The notes beneath the pieces were generated by a model. That model did no database searches. It had not been told where the DNA came from and worked only from the letters and a program-made list of their open reading frames with translations. This document shows positions 51,918-61,800 of a DNA stretch of 64,000 bases, in pieces. The position numbers and the translations under genes are program-made. The stretch covers positions 10,938 through 74,937 of the forward strand of contig SFKZ01000007.1 in the NCBI GenBank assembly GCA_004553595.1, read 5' to 3'. This stretch comes from Methanobrevibacter ruminantium. GTDB taxonomy: Archaea; Methanobacteriota; Methanobacteria; Methanobacteriales; Methanobacteriaceae. Each line of letters opens with the position of its first letter. The stretch's first letter is position 1.

Positions 51918-52859
51918 TTACTTTTTGATTTTAGCGCTTGTCATCGCATCATCAGATACAAAATAATACTTGTAAATAGGCTCTTTTACTTTGTATTTTC
52001 CCCAAACAGCATGATATCCCTTAACATATACCCATTGGGTAAATGATACATGGCCTCCAACCACTTTAGGCCTTAAAATCCAACCGTATTTTTGTCTCCA
52101 ACCGTATTTCCAAACTATTCTATAACCAACAACCTTCTTCTTCAAACCTTTTCCAGAGATTTTCAAGCATTGGTCCTTGTTTAAGATGGTGATCTGGTTT
52201 GAAATCAAGTCATTCTTCAAGTCATTTAGACTATTATTGGCGAGGATGATTGCTTTTTTGGAAAAGTATGAATTGAATTCATCAAGGGTGAAATTAATGT
52301 TTCCTTCAGTTGAATCAGCTAAAAATATATGAGTGTCTGTTACCTTGCTTATTACTGTCCAATGCTCACATCCATTGATATTCAAATGAACTATGTTGTT
52401 TTCATTAAGGCCCTTGGTATCAACTTCAACTCCATAAGCGCTGAAGCCATAGTATTTTGCAGCATCAATCAAGGATTGCATGCTTGTTCCATTCAAACTT
52501 GTATTTGTATGTTTGGACACTTCATTTAAGCTGAGATTAAGCCCATTTCGGTTTAATGCAGTGGCAAGAGATGCAGGTCCACAACTGTAATTGTCATTGG
52601 CCATAACAACTCCTGTTGTGTCCTTTTGCTTTTCTTCAACTATTTCATCGATAGTTTCTGTTTCCGTTTGTGCTGTTTCTTCCATTTCATCAGATTCAAG
52701 ATTATCCATATCTGAATCATTCAATTGATCTAAACTTAAATCATTGTGGATTGTATCCTTAATTTTCATTGAATCGGTATCGCTTGCAGAGATTTGGCCG
52801 ATTATTAAAAACAATGATACAATGCATATGATTAAAATGCTTCTATTTATTTTCAACAT
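51918..52859 (-). CDS. Secreted C39-like cysteine peptidase
   Basis: A 313-residue protein with a signal peptide (about 1-25), an acidic linker, and a C39-type (bacteriocin-leader-peptidase-like) domain at about 85-210. Active-site Cys lies in NDNYSCGPASLATALN, the His in NGCEHWTVISKV, and the Asp in LADSTEGN. The C-terminal part (about 225-305) contains Trp/Tyr/Lys-rich segments (VWKYGWRQKYGWIL, WVYVKGYHAVWGKYK) that could bind wall sugars. C39 enzymes usually cut double-Gly leaders in export systems; a freely secreted archaeal copy without a transporter is unusual and may act on wall or rival peptides. A dyad lies above its promoter. Confidence 0.78.
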   Translation of the reverse strand: MLKINRSILIICIVSLFLIIGQISASDTDSMKIKDTIHNDLSLDQLNDSDMDNLESDEMEETAQTETETIDEIVEEKQKDTTGVVMANDNYSCGPASLATALNRNGLNLSLNEVSKHTNTSLNGTSMQSLIDAAKYYGFSAYGVEVDTKGLNENNIVHLNINGCEHWTVISKVTDTHIFLADSTEGNINFTLDEFNSYFSKKAIILANNSLNDLKNDLISNQITILNKDQCLKISGKGLKKKVVGYRIVWKYGWRQKYGWILRPKVVGGHVSFTQWVYVKGYHAVWGKYKVKEPIYKYYFVSDDAMTSAKIKK

Positions 52860-52973
52860 TATTTTTCTCCTATTTTTTTAACTTAGCTTTCGAAAATGGA
52901 TTAAAAGCAAATCATGATTTAAAGATTAAAATTGTTCAATTATAGTAAACTTATTATAAATCTTTTATTTTTT

Positions 52974-52996
52974 AAACTATTTGTTATAAATAGTTT
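52974..52996. promoter_or_regulatory. Perfect 9-base inverted repeat upstream of the C39 gene
   Basis: AAACTATTT-GTTAT-AAATAGTTT has perfect arms with a 5-base spacer. On the minus strand it is just upstream of a TATA-like AGATTTATAATAAG (about 52940-52953). It could be an activator site for the C39/FxLYD pair. The rest of the 52860-53315 gap is AT-rich promoter DNA for both divergent genes. Confidence 0.45.
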
Positions 52997-53315
52997 ATTT
53001 TTGATATAAACTGATTTCCTTTTAAAACTAAGTTAATTTTTAATTTAAAATAGGATATATTTAAATTTAAGCATTTTTATAGATTATTTTTTAATTTCAA
53101 TTATAATATATACTTTAAATTGAAATTTACGAACTAATATCAATTTTATAATGATTTTGTAATTCTTCAAATGATTCTGATTTCATTATTCACTGATATT
53201 TTTATATAGTATTATAAACAAACTTATCAATTGATATTTCATTTAAGATAATTTTTTTACAAATTTTAAAGAAAATTCAAAAACTATATTTTATTGATTT
53301 ATTTATGTGATTGAA

Positions 53316-54194
53316 ATGGAAAGAGTAAACATTTTGGTAGAGGCGCTACCTTACATTAAACAATTTTACAATAAAAAGGTCATGATTAAGTACGGAGGCC
53401 ATGCTATGGTGGATGATGAGGCAATGGCTTCTACAGCACGAGATACTGTATTATTGAAATATGTTGGAATGCAACCTATAGTTGTTCATGGAGGAGGCCC
53501 TGAAATTACCCGATCCATGAAGAAATTAGGAAAGGAACCTAAATTCATCAAGGGATTAAGGGTAACTGATGAGGAAACCATGAGCATTGTAAAAATGGTT
53601 CTTGTAGGTAACATCAATACAGATATCGTATCTCAAATCTGCTTGCATGACGGTAAAGGTGCTGGATTGTCTGGTAAGGACAATAAGCTTATTGAAGCAT
53701 GCAAAAAGATTCATAAGATAAAGGATGAGGAAACCGGTGAGATTGAAGAGATTGATTTAGGTTTGGTTGGTGAAATCAAAAGAATCAATCCTGAAATTCT
53801 TGAAATGTACACTGAAAACGATTTCATTCCAGTTGTTTCCCCTATTGGAATTGCAGAAGACGGCACTACATTGAACCTTAATGCAGACACTGTAGCTGGT
53901 GCAATAGCTGGTGAAATGGATGCAGAAAAGCTAATCATTTTAACGGATGTTCCAGGTGTATTGAGAGATCCAGAAGATCCTTCAACATTGATTCAAAGAA
54001 TCCATGTGGATGAGATTCCTGCTCTTATTGAAGAGGGAATCATCTCTGGAGGTATGATTCCTAAGATTGAAACCTGTATTGATGCACTAAACAATGGAGT
54101 CAAATCAGCACATATCTTGGATGGAAGAATCAAACATACCTTGCTTCTTGAAATCTTTACAAAAGAAGGTATTGGAACTATGATTTACAAGTAA
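53316..54194 (+). CDS. argB: Acetylglutamate kinase
   Basis: Phosphorylates N-acetylglutamate in arginine synthesis. The amino acid kinase fold is plain: KKVMIKYGGHAMVDDEA, PIVVHGGGPEITRSM, VGNINTDIVSQI, GLSGKDNKLIEA, LNLNADTVAGAIAGEMDAEKLIILTDVPGVL, and GGMIPKIETCIDAL. I start at ATG 53316 (MERVNILVEALPYIKQF), matching the usual 292-residue length; a GTG at 53307 is less likely. An AAACTATA octamer lies at 53281-53288. argJ is 5.7 kb upstream, so the arginine genes are scattered. Confidence 0.95.
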   Translation: MERVNILVEALPYIKQFYNKKVMIKYGGHAMVDDEAMASTARDTVLLKYVGMQPIVVHGGGPEITRSMKKLGKEPKFIKGLRVTDEETMSIVKMVLVGNINTDIVSQICLHDGKGAGLSGKDNKLIEACKKIHKIKDEETGEIEEIDLGLVGEIKRINPEILEMYTENDFIPVVSPIGIAEDGTTLNLNADTVAGAIAGEMDAEKLIILTDVPGVLRDPEDPSTLIQRIHVDEIPALIEEGIISGGMIPKIETCIDALNNGVKSAHILDGRIKHTLLLEIFTKEGIGTMIYK

Positions 54195-54300
54195 ATGATT
54201 CCATTTGCTTTTTCTTAATTTTTTTTACTTTTTTTATTTTTTTCATTTCATTTAATTTTATTCATGATTGGACTGAATTTCATCTTTAAGGGGTGATTTG

Positions 54301-54666
54301 ATGGATAGCAATAAAGTTTTAATTATATGTTTAACAGTAATAGTCGTTTTAGGCATTTTTCTTGGAGCATTTTACATCATGAACTCCAACAATTCAAAAG
54401 ACATGTCTGATAATGGTGATTTGAACTTGTCTGATGTAAGCGAAGACAACAGTTCTGAGATAAAAAAGGCATACATGGATTCTGATTCAAAACCAGCTAA
54501 GCATTACGATGATTGGCAAAAGGATTATGAAACCGGATTGTATGATGAGTATGGAGACCCTATTTACCGTTCCGTATTTTCCACATCTGGCGGTCAGTAT
54601 GATCCTGGAATATATGAGGCTTACTGGTCTTCAAATGGACCTATCAATGAAACAAGGATAGGTTAA
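54301..54666 (+). CDS. Small membrane-anchored surface protein, same family as 3801-4202
   Basis: A 121-residue protein with one N-terminal membrane helix (about 5-27), a short acidic extracellular region, and a C-terminal motif GGQYDPGIYEAYWSSNGPI ending in Gly. The protein at 3801-4202 ends with the same spacing of GQY, PG-x-Y, aromatic Tyr/Trp, and GPI, so the two form one family; I know no name for it. An Asp/Glu-Tyr-Gly-Asp segment (DEYGDPIY) precedes the motif. I choose ATG 54301, just after GGGTGATTT. Single gene next to the adhesin-protease pair. Confidence 0.7.
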   Translation: MDSNKVLIICLTVIVVLGIFLGAFYIMNSNNSKDMSDNGDLNLSDVSEDNSSEIKKAYMDSDSKPAKHYDDWQKDYETGLYDEYGDPIYRSVFSTSGGQYDPGIYEAYWSSNGPINETRIG

Positions 54667-54843
54667 TCCTTAAAATTCTTTTTTATTTTTTATTACTTTT
54701 TTATTTCTATTTTTCTCTTCTTTCTTTATTCTTTTAGTGTATTTTTGTTCATTTTTTTATCATATTTTTTCATTTTTTATCCTATTTATTATTTATATAA
54801 TAAAAAATATACTATTAATATAATAAATCTTTGGAGAATAAAA

Positions 54844-57800
54844 ATGCATAAAACTCATTATAAACTTCTTGTTTGTTTGATGATTTTCCTTTGTTTAATT
54901 GTCATTCCAATATCATTTGCAGCAGATGCTGATGCTTTTTCAATGGATGAGTCTGTCATATACTGCAATTCATTGGATTCTTTTGATGATGAGATTTCAT
55001 TAGAATCAGTTGATGTTGAGGATGAAATCTTAGATAGCAGTGCATCAAATAATGACATTCTTTCTGCAGATTATTATTTTGACAGCAATGCCTCAAAGGA
55101 TGGAAATGGAACTAAAGGAAATCCATACAAATATCTAAACGGTTCCAGAATAAAAGATAATTCTGTAATTCATTTAGCTAATGGAGTTTATAGTGTAGCT
55201 TTGCCTCAGGATGTCAAGAATGTAAAGATAATCGGACAAGATGCCAGTCAGACAATCATTAGGAATATAATGAAGAAGGCATTTAATGCATATGGAACTT
55301 TCACTCTAATAAATCTCACTTTAAATGGTGCTGAAATCTATAATTACGGTAAAATAAACGCTTCAAATGTAATATTCACTAACGGAGATGGGCAATTAGG
55401 TGCAAATAACGATGCTTATGGTGGAGCTATTTATTCCAAAGGCATTTCCTATTCAGTTTATTTGAATAATTGCAATTTCCATAATAATTTAGCAAGATAT
55501 GGTGGAGCTATCTATTCAAGTTCCAGTACAGTAAAAATAACAAATTGCAGATTCTTTAATAATTCTGCAAGTATTGGCGGTACCATTTATGCATATGGCA
55601 ATAATCTGGAAATCACCAATTGTGAATTCATTGATAACAATGCAAGTGTTGGTGGGGCTTTAACCTTATTGAATTCCAGTGTTAAAGTAACTAATTTAAC
55701 TGGAATCAACAACAATGCAAGCAATGATGGTGGTGTGATCTATCAGATGTATGGAAATCTGACTGTTTCCAAATCCACTTTCCTATCAAATAATGCTAAT
55801 AATGGAGTAGGAATATCTGTAGTTGGCACTAAAACCCTTTCAATAACCAACAATACATTCATTAACAATTCTGCAATGGGATATGCTGGAGCAGTATACT
55901 ATCTTTTCAACAACAAAAGCAGTTTAGACAATTTCTATGAAAACAACACTGCATCTGATTCTCTTTACTCTAATCTTTATAACACTTCAAATTTTGATTT
56001 CATAATTCAAGATAATGACTATGCAATGTATGCTTATAATTTAAGCAATGGAAGTTTGCCAAGCAGTTACAGTTCTGTATCCAAAGGTTATGTAACTTCC
56101 ATTAAAAGGCAAGCGGGAGGAGGTAATTGTTGGGCTTTCGCTGCAATTGCAACCTTGGAATCATGTATTCTAAAAGCCACTGGAGCATCCCCTGATGATA
56201 TTGACTTGTCAGAAGAAAACATGAAAAACATTGCTGAGCTTTATTCAATTTACGGTTGGAATGCACCAACCAATGAGGGCGGATATCCTGATATGGCTTT
56301 AGGATACCTTTTAAGCTGGTTAGGTCCAGTCAATGATTCTGTTGACAAATATAATTATGAAAGCGTTTTATCTCCTGCCTTATCAAGCATAATGCATGTT
56401 CAGAATGTATTGTATCTAAAAAGGGATAGCTATACTGACAATAATATGATTAAAAGAGCTATAATGGATTATGGAGCGGTTTTCACCCCAGTTTATACAA
56501 AATCAATCTCAATGCCATATGATAGCACTATAGGATATTATATTTACAATAATGTTTCAGTCCGTAACCATGCGGTTTCTATAGTTGGATGGGATGATAA
56601 TATAAAGATTCCTGGTGCTCCTGGAAAAGGTGCATGGATAGCTAAAAACAGTTGGGGAGAGTCTTGGGGTAATGATGGTTACTTCTACTTATCTTATTAC
56701 GATAAGTCTTCAATTGAATTAGGAAAATGGGGAGATGCATTCACATTCATTCTAAATGATACTATCAAGTTTGATAAGAACTATCAGTATGACATTGCTA
56801 AAACAGATTTCTTCTACAATACCACAAGTACAATATGGTACAAGAATATCTTCACTGCAACTGATGAGGAGTATTTGACTGCAGTTTCAACTTACTTTGA
56901 AAAGGAAACCAATTACACCTTATCCATTTATGTGAACAATACATTGAAATTGGTTCAATCTGCATTTTCCAATCCGGGATATTGGACTATAGACTTAAGA
57001 GAACCTATCCATCTTAATGTTGGAGACATATTTGAGGTTGTCTTTAAGATAATGGTTAAAGGAGATGTAGGAGTTCCTATTTCAGAATCACAAAGCCTAA
57101 ACAATCAGTTTTATAGGAAAAACATTTCATTCATCAGTTATAACGGTAAAAACTGGTTAGACTTATATGATTTAAAATGGAATGATTATCCAGATCACAC
57201 TTACAAGTCACAAGTGGCTTGCATAAAGGCATTTACAATATTGAATAATATATCTGCTACAAGTACATGGAGTATGGATTATCTTAATATTGATGGAAAG
57301 AGCTTCAGTCCTGTAAATTTCACTGTTAATGTTACAAATCAATATGGAAGACCTGTAAACTGCGGTAAAGTTAAATTTATTTTCACTAATGAGGATTTGA
57401 CTGAAGATATTGTATATGCAGATGTTTACAATGGTGTTGCAAAACTTAGCCACATATTCAAAAGAGGATTCAATAACATATATGCTGAATTCGTATCATG
57501 TGCTTATAATTCTCTCAATACCCTTAACTCATCTGTGAACATTACAAAATATGATCTTGAAATGCATACAAACATTTCATATTATTTCGATAGTGCATTT
57601 GTAAACATAAGCCTTAATGACACAGTTAACGAAACCATTTTCTTCTTATTTGGATATAAGAACTTCACAACCAAAACAATCAATGGAAAGGCTTCAATCA
57701 ACTTAACAGATTTGAAAGTGGGCTTCAACAATCTTACAATTCAGCTTTATCCTGCAATCTATGATTGCAATAATGACTCATACACTTTCAATGTTGACAC

Positions 57801-58824
57801 ATATGATACACAAATCATTCTAAGCAATCTTGAAACAATATACGGCAATGCCTATAAGTATAAAATCAAGCTCATTGATGAAAACGGAAATCCTCTTGCT
57901 GGAAGAAAGATTGAGTATGTCTTGGATAAGACTTATACTGGCACAACCGATAAGAACGGTGAGATAACATTAACCAATATAAAAGCGGGCAATTATAAGA
58001 TGGTTGTGACCTTTAAGGGAGAGAAGCTCTATATGAAATCCTCCAATTCCGCTAAAGTAAATATCAAGACAACTGTTGCGCTTCCAAAGTATTCCAATTT
58101 CACTTATAACTCCAAATATAGCGTGAAATTCTGGGATAAAAAGCTAAATCCTTTAAAGAACACATATGTGACAATTGTATTTGGAGGAAAAAGCTATAAG
58201 TTAAAGACAGATGCTAATGGAATAGTGAAGATTAGCAATCATCTAAAGCCAGGGTCATATACTGTAAAGGTCAAGAATCCGAAGACTTCTGAAGTTAAGA
58301 CCCAAAAGATTAAGGTTTTGGCAAGAATTGATCAAAACAAGAATATGACCATGTATTATGGTGCAGGCAAACACTATAAGGTTAGGGTCTTGGACAATTA
58401 TGGAAGAATTGCCAAAAAAGTTCCAGTTAAATTCACACTAAATGGCAAGACATATTATAAAAAGACTAACAGCAAAGGAATTGCAAGCCTTAAGATTAGT
58501 TTGAAACCTAAAACCTATACTGTTTCAGCAACTTATAAAGGATTTACAGTTAAGAATAGAATAAAGGTCATTCCTCTCATTACAAAAAACATTTCCAGAA
58601 ATAAAGCTAAAACAATTAAATTCACTGCCAAATTGGTTAATTCCAAAGGTAAAATCCTAAGGAATAAGATCATTACATTCAAATTAGGGGCTATCAAATA
58701 TAAAAGAAAGACAAATTCTAAAGGAATAGCTACTGTAAGTCTTAAAAACTTGAAAAAAGGCAAATATTACATTTATTCAACTTATGGAAAATTGACTGTT
58801 AAAAATACAATTAAAATTATATAG
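54844..58824 (+). CDS. Giant surface protein: beta-helix adhesin fused to papain-like (C1) protease
   Basis: About 1,326 residues. Signal peptide at 1-27; right-handed beta-helix repeats at about 70-390, with motifs such as YGGAIYSSSS and ITNCRFFNNSA; then a papain-family domain: Gln in SIKRQAGGGNCWAFAAIATL with catalytic Cys429, His576 in NHAVSIVGWDDN and Asn602 in AKNSWGESWG. The C-terminal 600 residues are beta-rich Ig-like repeats, the last three sharing the pattern YYGAGKHYKVRVLDNYGR and NSKGIA. I start at ATG 54844 (GGAG upstream). Such adhesin-protease fusions are known in Methanobrevibacter; the target may be host, bacterial or plant surface protein. A near copy starts 31 bases after the stop. 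Confidence 0.9.
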   Translation: MHKTHYKLLVCLMIFLCLIVIPISFAADADAFSMDESVIYCNSLDSFDDEISLESVDVEDEILDSSASNNDILSADYYFDSNASKDGNGTKGNPYKYLNGSRIKDNSVIHLANGVYSVALPQDVKNVKIIGQDASQTIIRNIMKKAFNAYGTFTLINLTLNGAEIYNYGKINASNVIFTNGDGQLGANNDAYGGAIYSKGISYSVYLNNCNFHNNLARYGGAIYSSSSTVKITNCRFFNNSASIGGTIYAYGNNLEITNCEFIDNNASVGGALTLLNSSVKVTNLTGINNNASNDGGVIYQMYGNLTVSKSTFLSNNANNGVGISVVGTKTLSITNNTFINNSAMGYAGAVYYLFNNKSSLDNFYENNTASDSLYSNLYNTSNFDFIIQDNDYAMYAYNLSNGSLPSSYSSVSKGYVTSIKRQAGGGNCWAFAAIATLESCILKATGASPDDIDLSEENMKNIAELYSIYGWNAPTNEGGYPDMALGYLLSWLGPVNDSVDKYNYESVLSPALSSIMHVQNVLYLKRDSYTDNNMIKRAIMDYGAVFTPVYTKSISMPYDSTIGYYIYNNVSVRNHAVSIVGWDDNIKIPGAPGKGAWIAKNSWGESWGNDGYFYLSYYDKSSIELGKWGDAFTFILNDTIKFDKNYQYDIAKTDFFYNTTSTIWYKNIFTATDEEYLTAVSTYFEKETNYTLSIYVNNTLKLVQSAFSNPGYWTIDLREPIHLNVGDIFEVVFKIMVKGDVGVPISESQSLNNQFYRKNISFISYNGKNWLDLYDLKWNDYPDHTYKSQVACIKAFTILNNISATSTWSMDYLNIDGKSFSPVNFTVNVTNQYGRPVNCGKVKFIFTNEDLTEDIVYADVYNGVAKLSHIFKRGFNNIYAEFVSCAYNSLNTLNSSVNITKYDLEMHTNISYYFDSAFVNISLNDTVNETIFFLFGYKNFTTKTINGKASINLTDLKVGFNNLTIQLYPAIYDCNNDSYTFNVDTYDTQIILSNLETIYGNAYKYKIKLIDENGNPLAGRKIEYVLDKTYTGTTDKNGEITLTNIKAGNYKMVVTFKGEKLYMKSSNSAKVNIKTTVALPKYSNFTYNSKYSVKFWDKKLNPLKNTYVTIVFGGKSYKLKTDANGIVKISNHLKPGSYTVKVKNPKTSEVKTQKIKVLARIDQNKNMTMYYGAGKHYKVRVLDNYGRIAKKVPVKFTLNGKTYYKKTNSKGIASLKISLKPKTYTVSATYKGFTVKNRIKVIPLITKNISRNKAKTIKFTAKLVNSKGKILRNKIITFKLGAIKYKRKTNSKGIATVSLKNLKKGKYYIYSTYGKLTVKNTIKII

Positions 58825-58855
58825 ATAAAAATTTAATATTAAATTGGGTGAAAAA

Positions 58856-61800
58856 TTGTTAAAGAAAAAATTTAATGGAATCATTATCTTATCAATAATC
58901 CTATCATTATTGGTCATCATTCCTGCCAGCTTTGCTGCAGACAATGTGGCTTCAATAGATGACACTATTATGATTGATGATTCAATTGATGATGTTTTGA
59001 TTAGTGATAGTGCAGATAGTGATTTGATTGCTGGTGAAGGCGAGGATATCCCTGAGGAAGAGCCGAAAATGGATATATACTTTAATTCCAATGCTCTAGA
59101 TGATAATGGAAACGGTTCCATTGATAATCCATATAAGACATTCTCAGATGATAGGATAATGGAAAACTCCATTTTACACTTTGCTAGCGGTATTTACGAT
59201 TACACTCCTTATTCAACTAATATGTTTAATGTTTCCATTTATGGGCAGGATTCATCCAATACAATCATCAACGGAATTGATGGTTATCATAGGTTTGATT
59301 TCTATGAGAATTTTAATATTGAAAACATTAGTTTTGTCAATATCCAGTTTATGGGTATGGGTAGCCTTTTAAATGCTTCAAATGTTAATTTCTACAACAC
59401 CACTGCTTTAGAGCTGGATAACTCTGGAACCTCATGTGGTGGAGCAATCTATTGCTTTGGAAATGATAATGCGGTTATTTTAAACAATTGCAGCTTCTAT
59501 AATAATTATGCTCTCTATGGTGGAGCTATTTTCTCCAATGGAGGCAATGTAAGCATTAGCAATTGTAATTTTATAAATAACACTGGAAGATATTATGGTG
59601 GAGCCATTTATCAGCTTTATGGTAATTTAAGCCTCACTTCATCTGCTTTTGATAAGAACAATGCGAATGATGGTGGAGCAGTATTCATATTCAGCAAAAA
59701 TGGATTCTTGATTGAAAGCAACAACTTCACCAATAATATTGCAAATAACTCTGCAGGTGCAGTTTACACTTTCTATAATCAGAATTATACAATATTTAAC
59801 AATTTTTATCAAAACAACTCTGCAAGAGAATACAATGACACATATGAAAAATCTGATTTCATCATTATTGCAGATAATTATACTTTCTATAGGGCTGTTT
59901 TGAATGATGATGATATAGACACTCTTCCAAGCTATTATAATTTGGCAGATTACGGTTTAGTCGGTACAGTTAAAAACCAGGGTTCTGGTGGAAATTGTTG
60001 GGCATTTGCTACTATGGCTAGCTTGGAATCTGCAGTACTTAAAGCAATTTATGATATGAATAGATCTGGTTTGATTTATAATTATAGCGAATATGAGGAT
60101 ATATTAGAATTATTGAACAGTGGAGAAAATTTAACTGATTTAATGGACTTTTCAGAAGAGAACATGAAAAACTTAGCAGCATTATATTCCCCTTATGGTT
60201 GGAATATGGCAACAAACTCTGGAGGATATGATGATACAGGTGTAGGTTATCTTATTAGTTGGCTTGGTCCAATTTATGAAGTTGATGATATATATTCTCC
60301 AAGGAGTATTTTATCTCCGGTTTTAAATAGTTTTATGCATGTTCAAAATGTAGTATACCTAAAAAGGGATGATTATACAGATAATGATATGATTAAGCAA
60401 GCTATTATGGATTACGGGGCTGTTTTCACTTCAGTAAGAATGAAAGATGAAAATCGTAATCCCCTTTATGTAAATAGTCCTGAAATTGGTTATTATCTTT
60501 ATTATAATGGTACTAATAGAACTTGTGACCATGCAGTAAGCATTGTTGGATGGGACGATAATATAGAAATACCTGGTGCTCCTGATAAGGGTGCTTGGAT
60601 AGTGAAAAACAGTTGGGGGGACTGGGGAAAGAATCACGGTTATTTCTATGTTTCATATTATGATGTATGTTGTCCAAAAATTGGTTTGACTGATGCATGT
60701 TTTGCAATTGTCTTGAATGACAGTATAAAATATGATAAGAATTACCAATACGACATTGCTAAAACCGATTATTTCTTTAATACAACAGATACTGTATGGT
60801 ATAAAAATATTTTCACAGCTACTGATAATGAATATCTATCTGCAGTTTCCACTTATTTTGAAAAGCCAAGCAATTGGGAATTGTCAGTTTATGTAAATGA
60901 TGCTTTAAAATCCACTAAATCTGGATTTTCCAATCCTGGCTATTGGACAATTGACCTTTTCGAACATGTTCCGCTTAATGTGGGGGACATTTTTGAAGTT
61001 GTCTTTAAGATAAATGTAACTGGAGATGCAGGATTCCCAATTTCTGAAAAGGTAAGCTTAAACAATGAATTCTATAAAGAAGCTATTTCATTCGTCAGTT
61101 ATGATGGTGTAAATTGGGAAGATCTCTATGATTTAGAATGGAATGGTTATGAAAAACATAATTATAGTTCACAAGTGGCTTGCATTAAGGCCTTCACTGT
61201 TTTTGATGTGATTAACACTACCACTTCCTTAAATTTTGTTTATGATATAGAAAATTCTTTAAATGCTTTAGAAGATTATGAATCTAAAACTGTAAATATA
61301 ATCTCTTATGTATTAAATCAGTATGGAAATCCGGTCAACTGTGGAAAAGTGATATTCAATATATCTGGCGAGTTTGTATCAGTAAATGTTTCAAATGGAG
61401 TAGCAAAACTCACTCGTGAATTTAATAAAGGAATTTATCAAGTATCTGCAGATTTTTCAGCTTGTGGTTATGCTTCCTCATCTGATAGTTCAAATATAAA
61501 CATTAAACTAAATCTTAATATGACTGCAGAAATTTCAATTGATTTAGATACTGCAATAGTGAACATTAATCTTACAAAACCAATCAATGATACAGTATAC
61601 ATAATTTTGGATAATGAAAGTTATAATGTATCATCAATTAATGGTAGTGCATCTATTAATTTAACAAATAGGACTCTTGGCTTAAACAATATCAGAATTC
61701 TTCTTGACGATTCCATTTATGAATGTAATGAAGTGGTTGATAGCTTTACAATTGAGCCTAAAGGCACAAATATCATTTGCTCAGATTTAGAAACTGTTTA

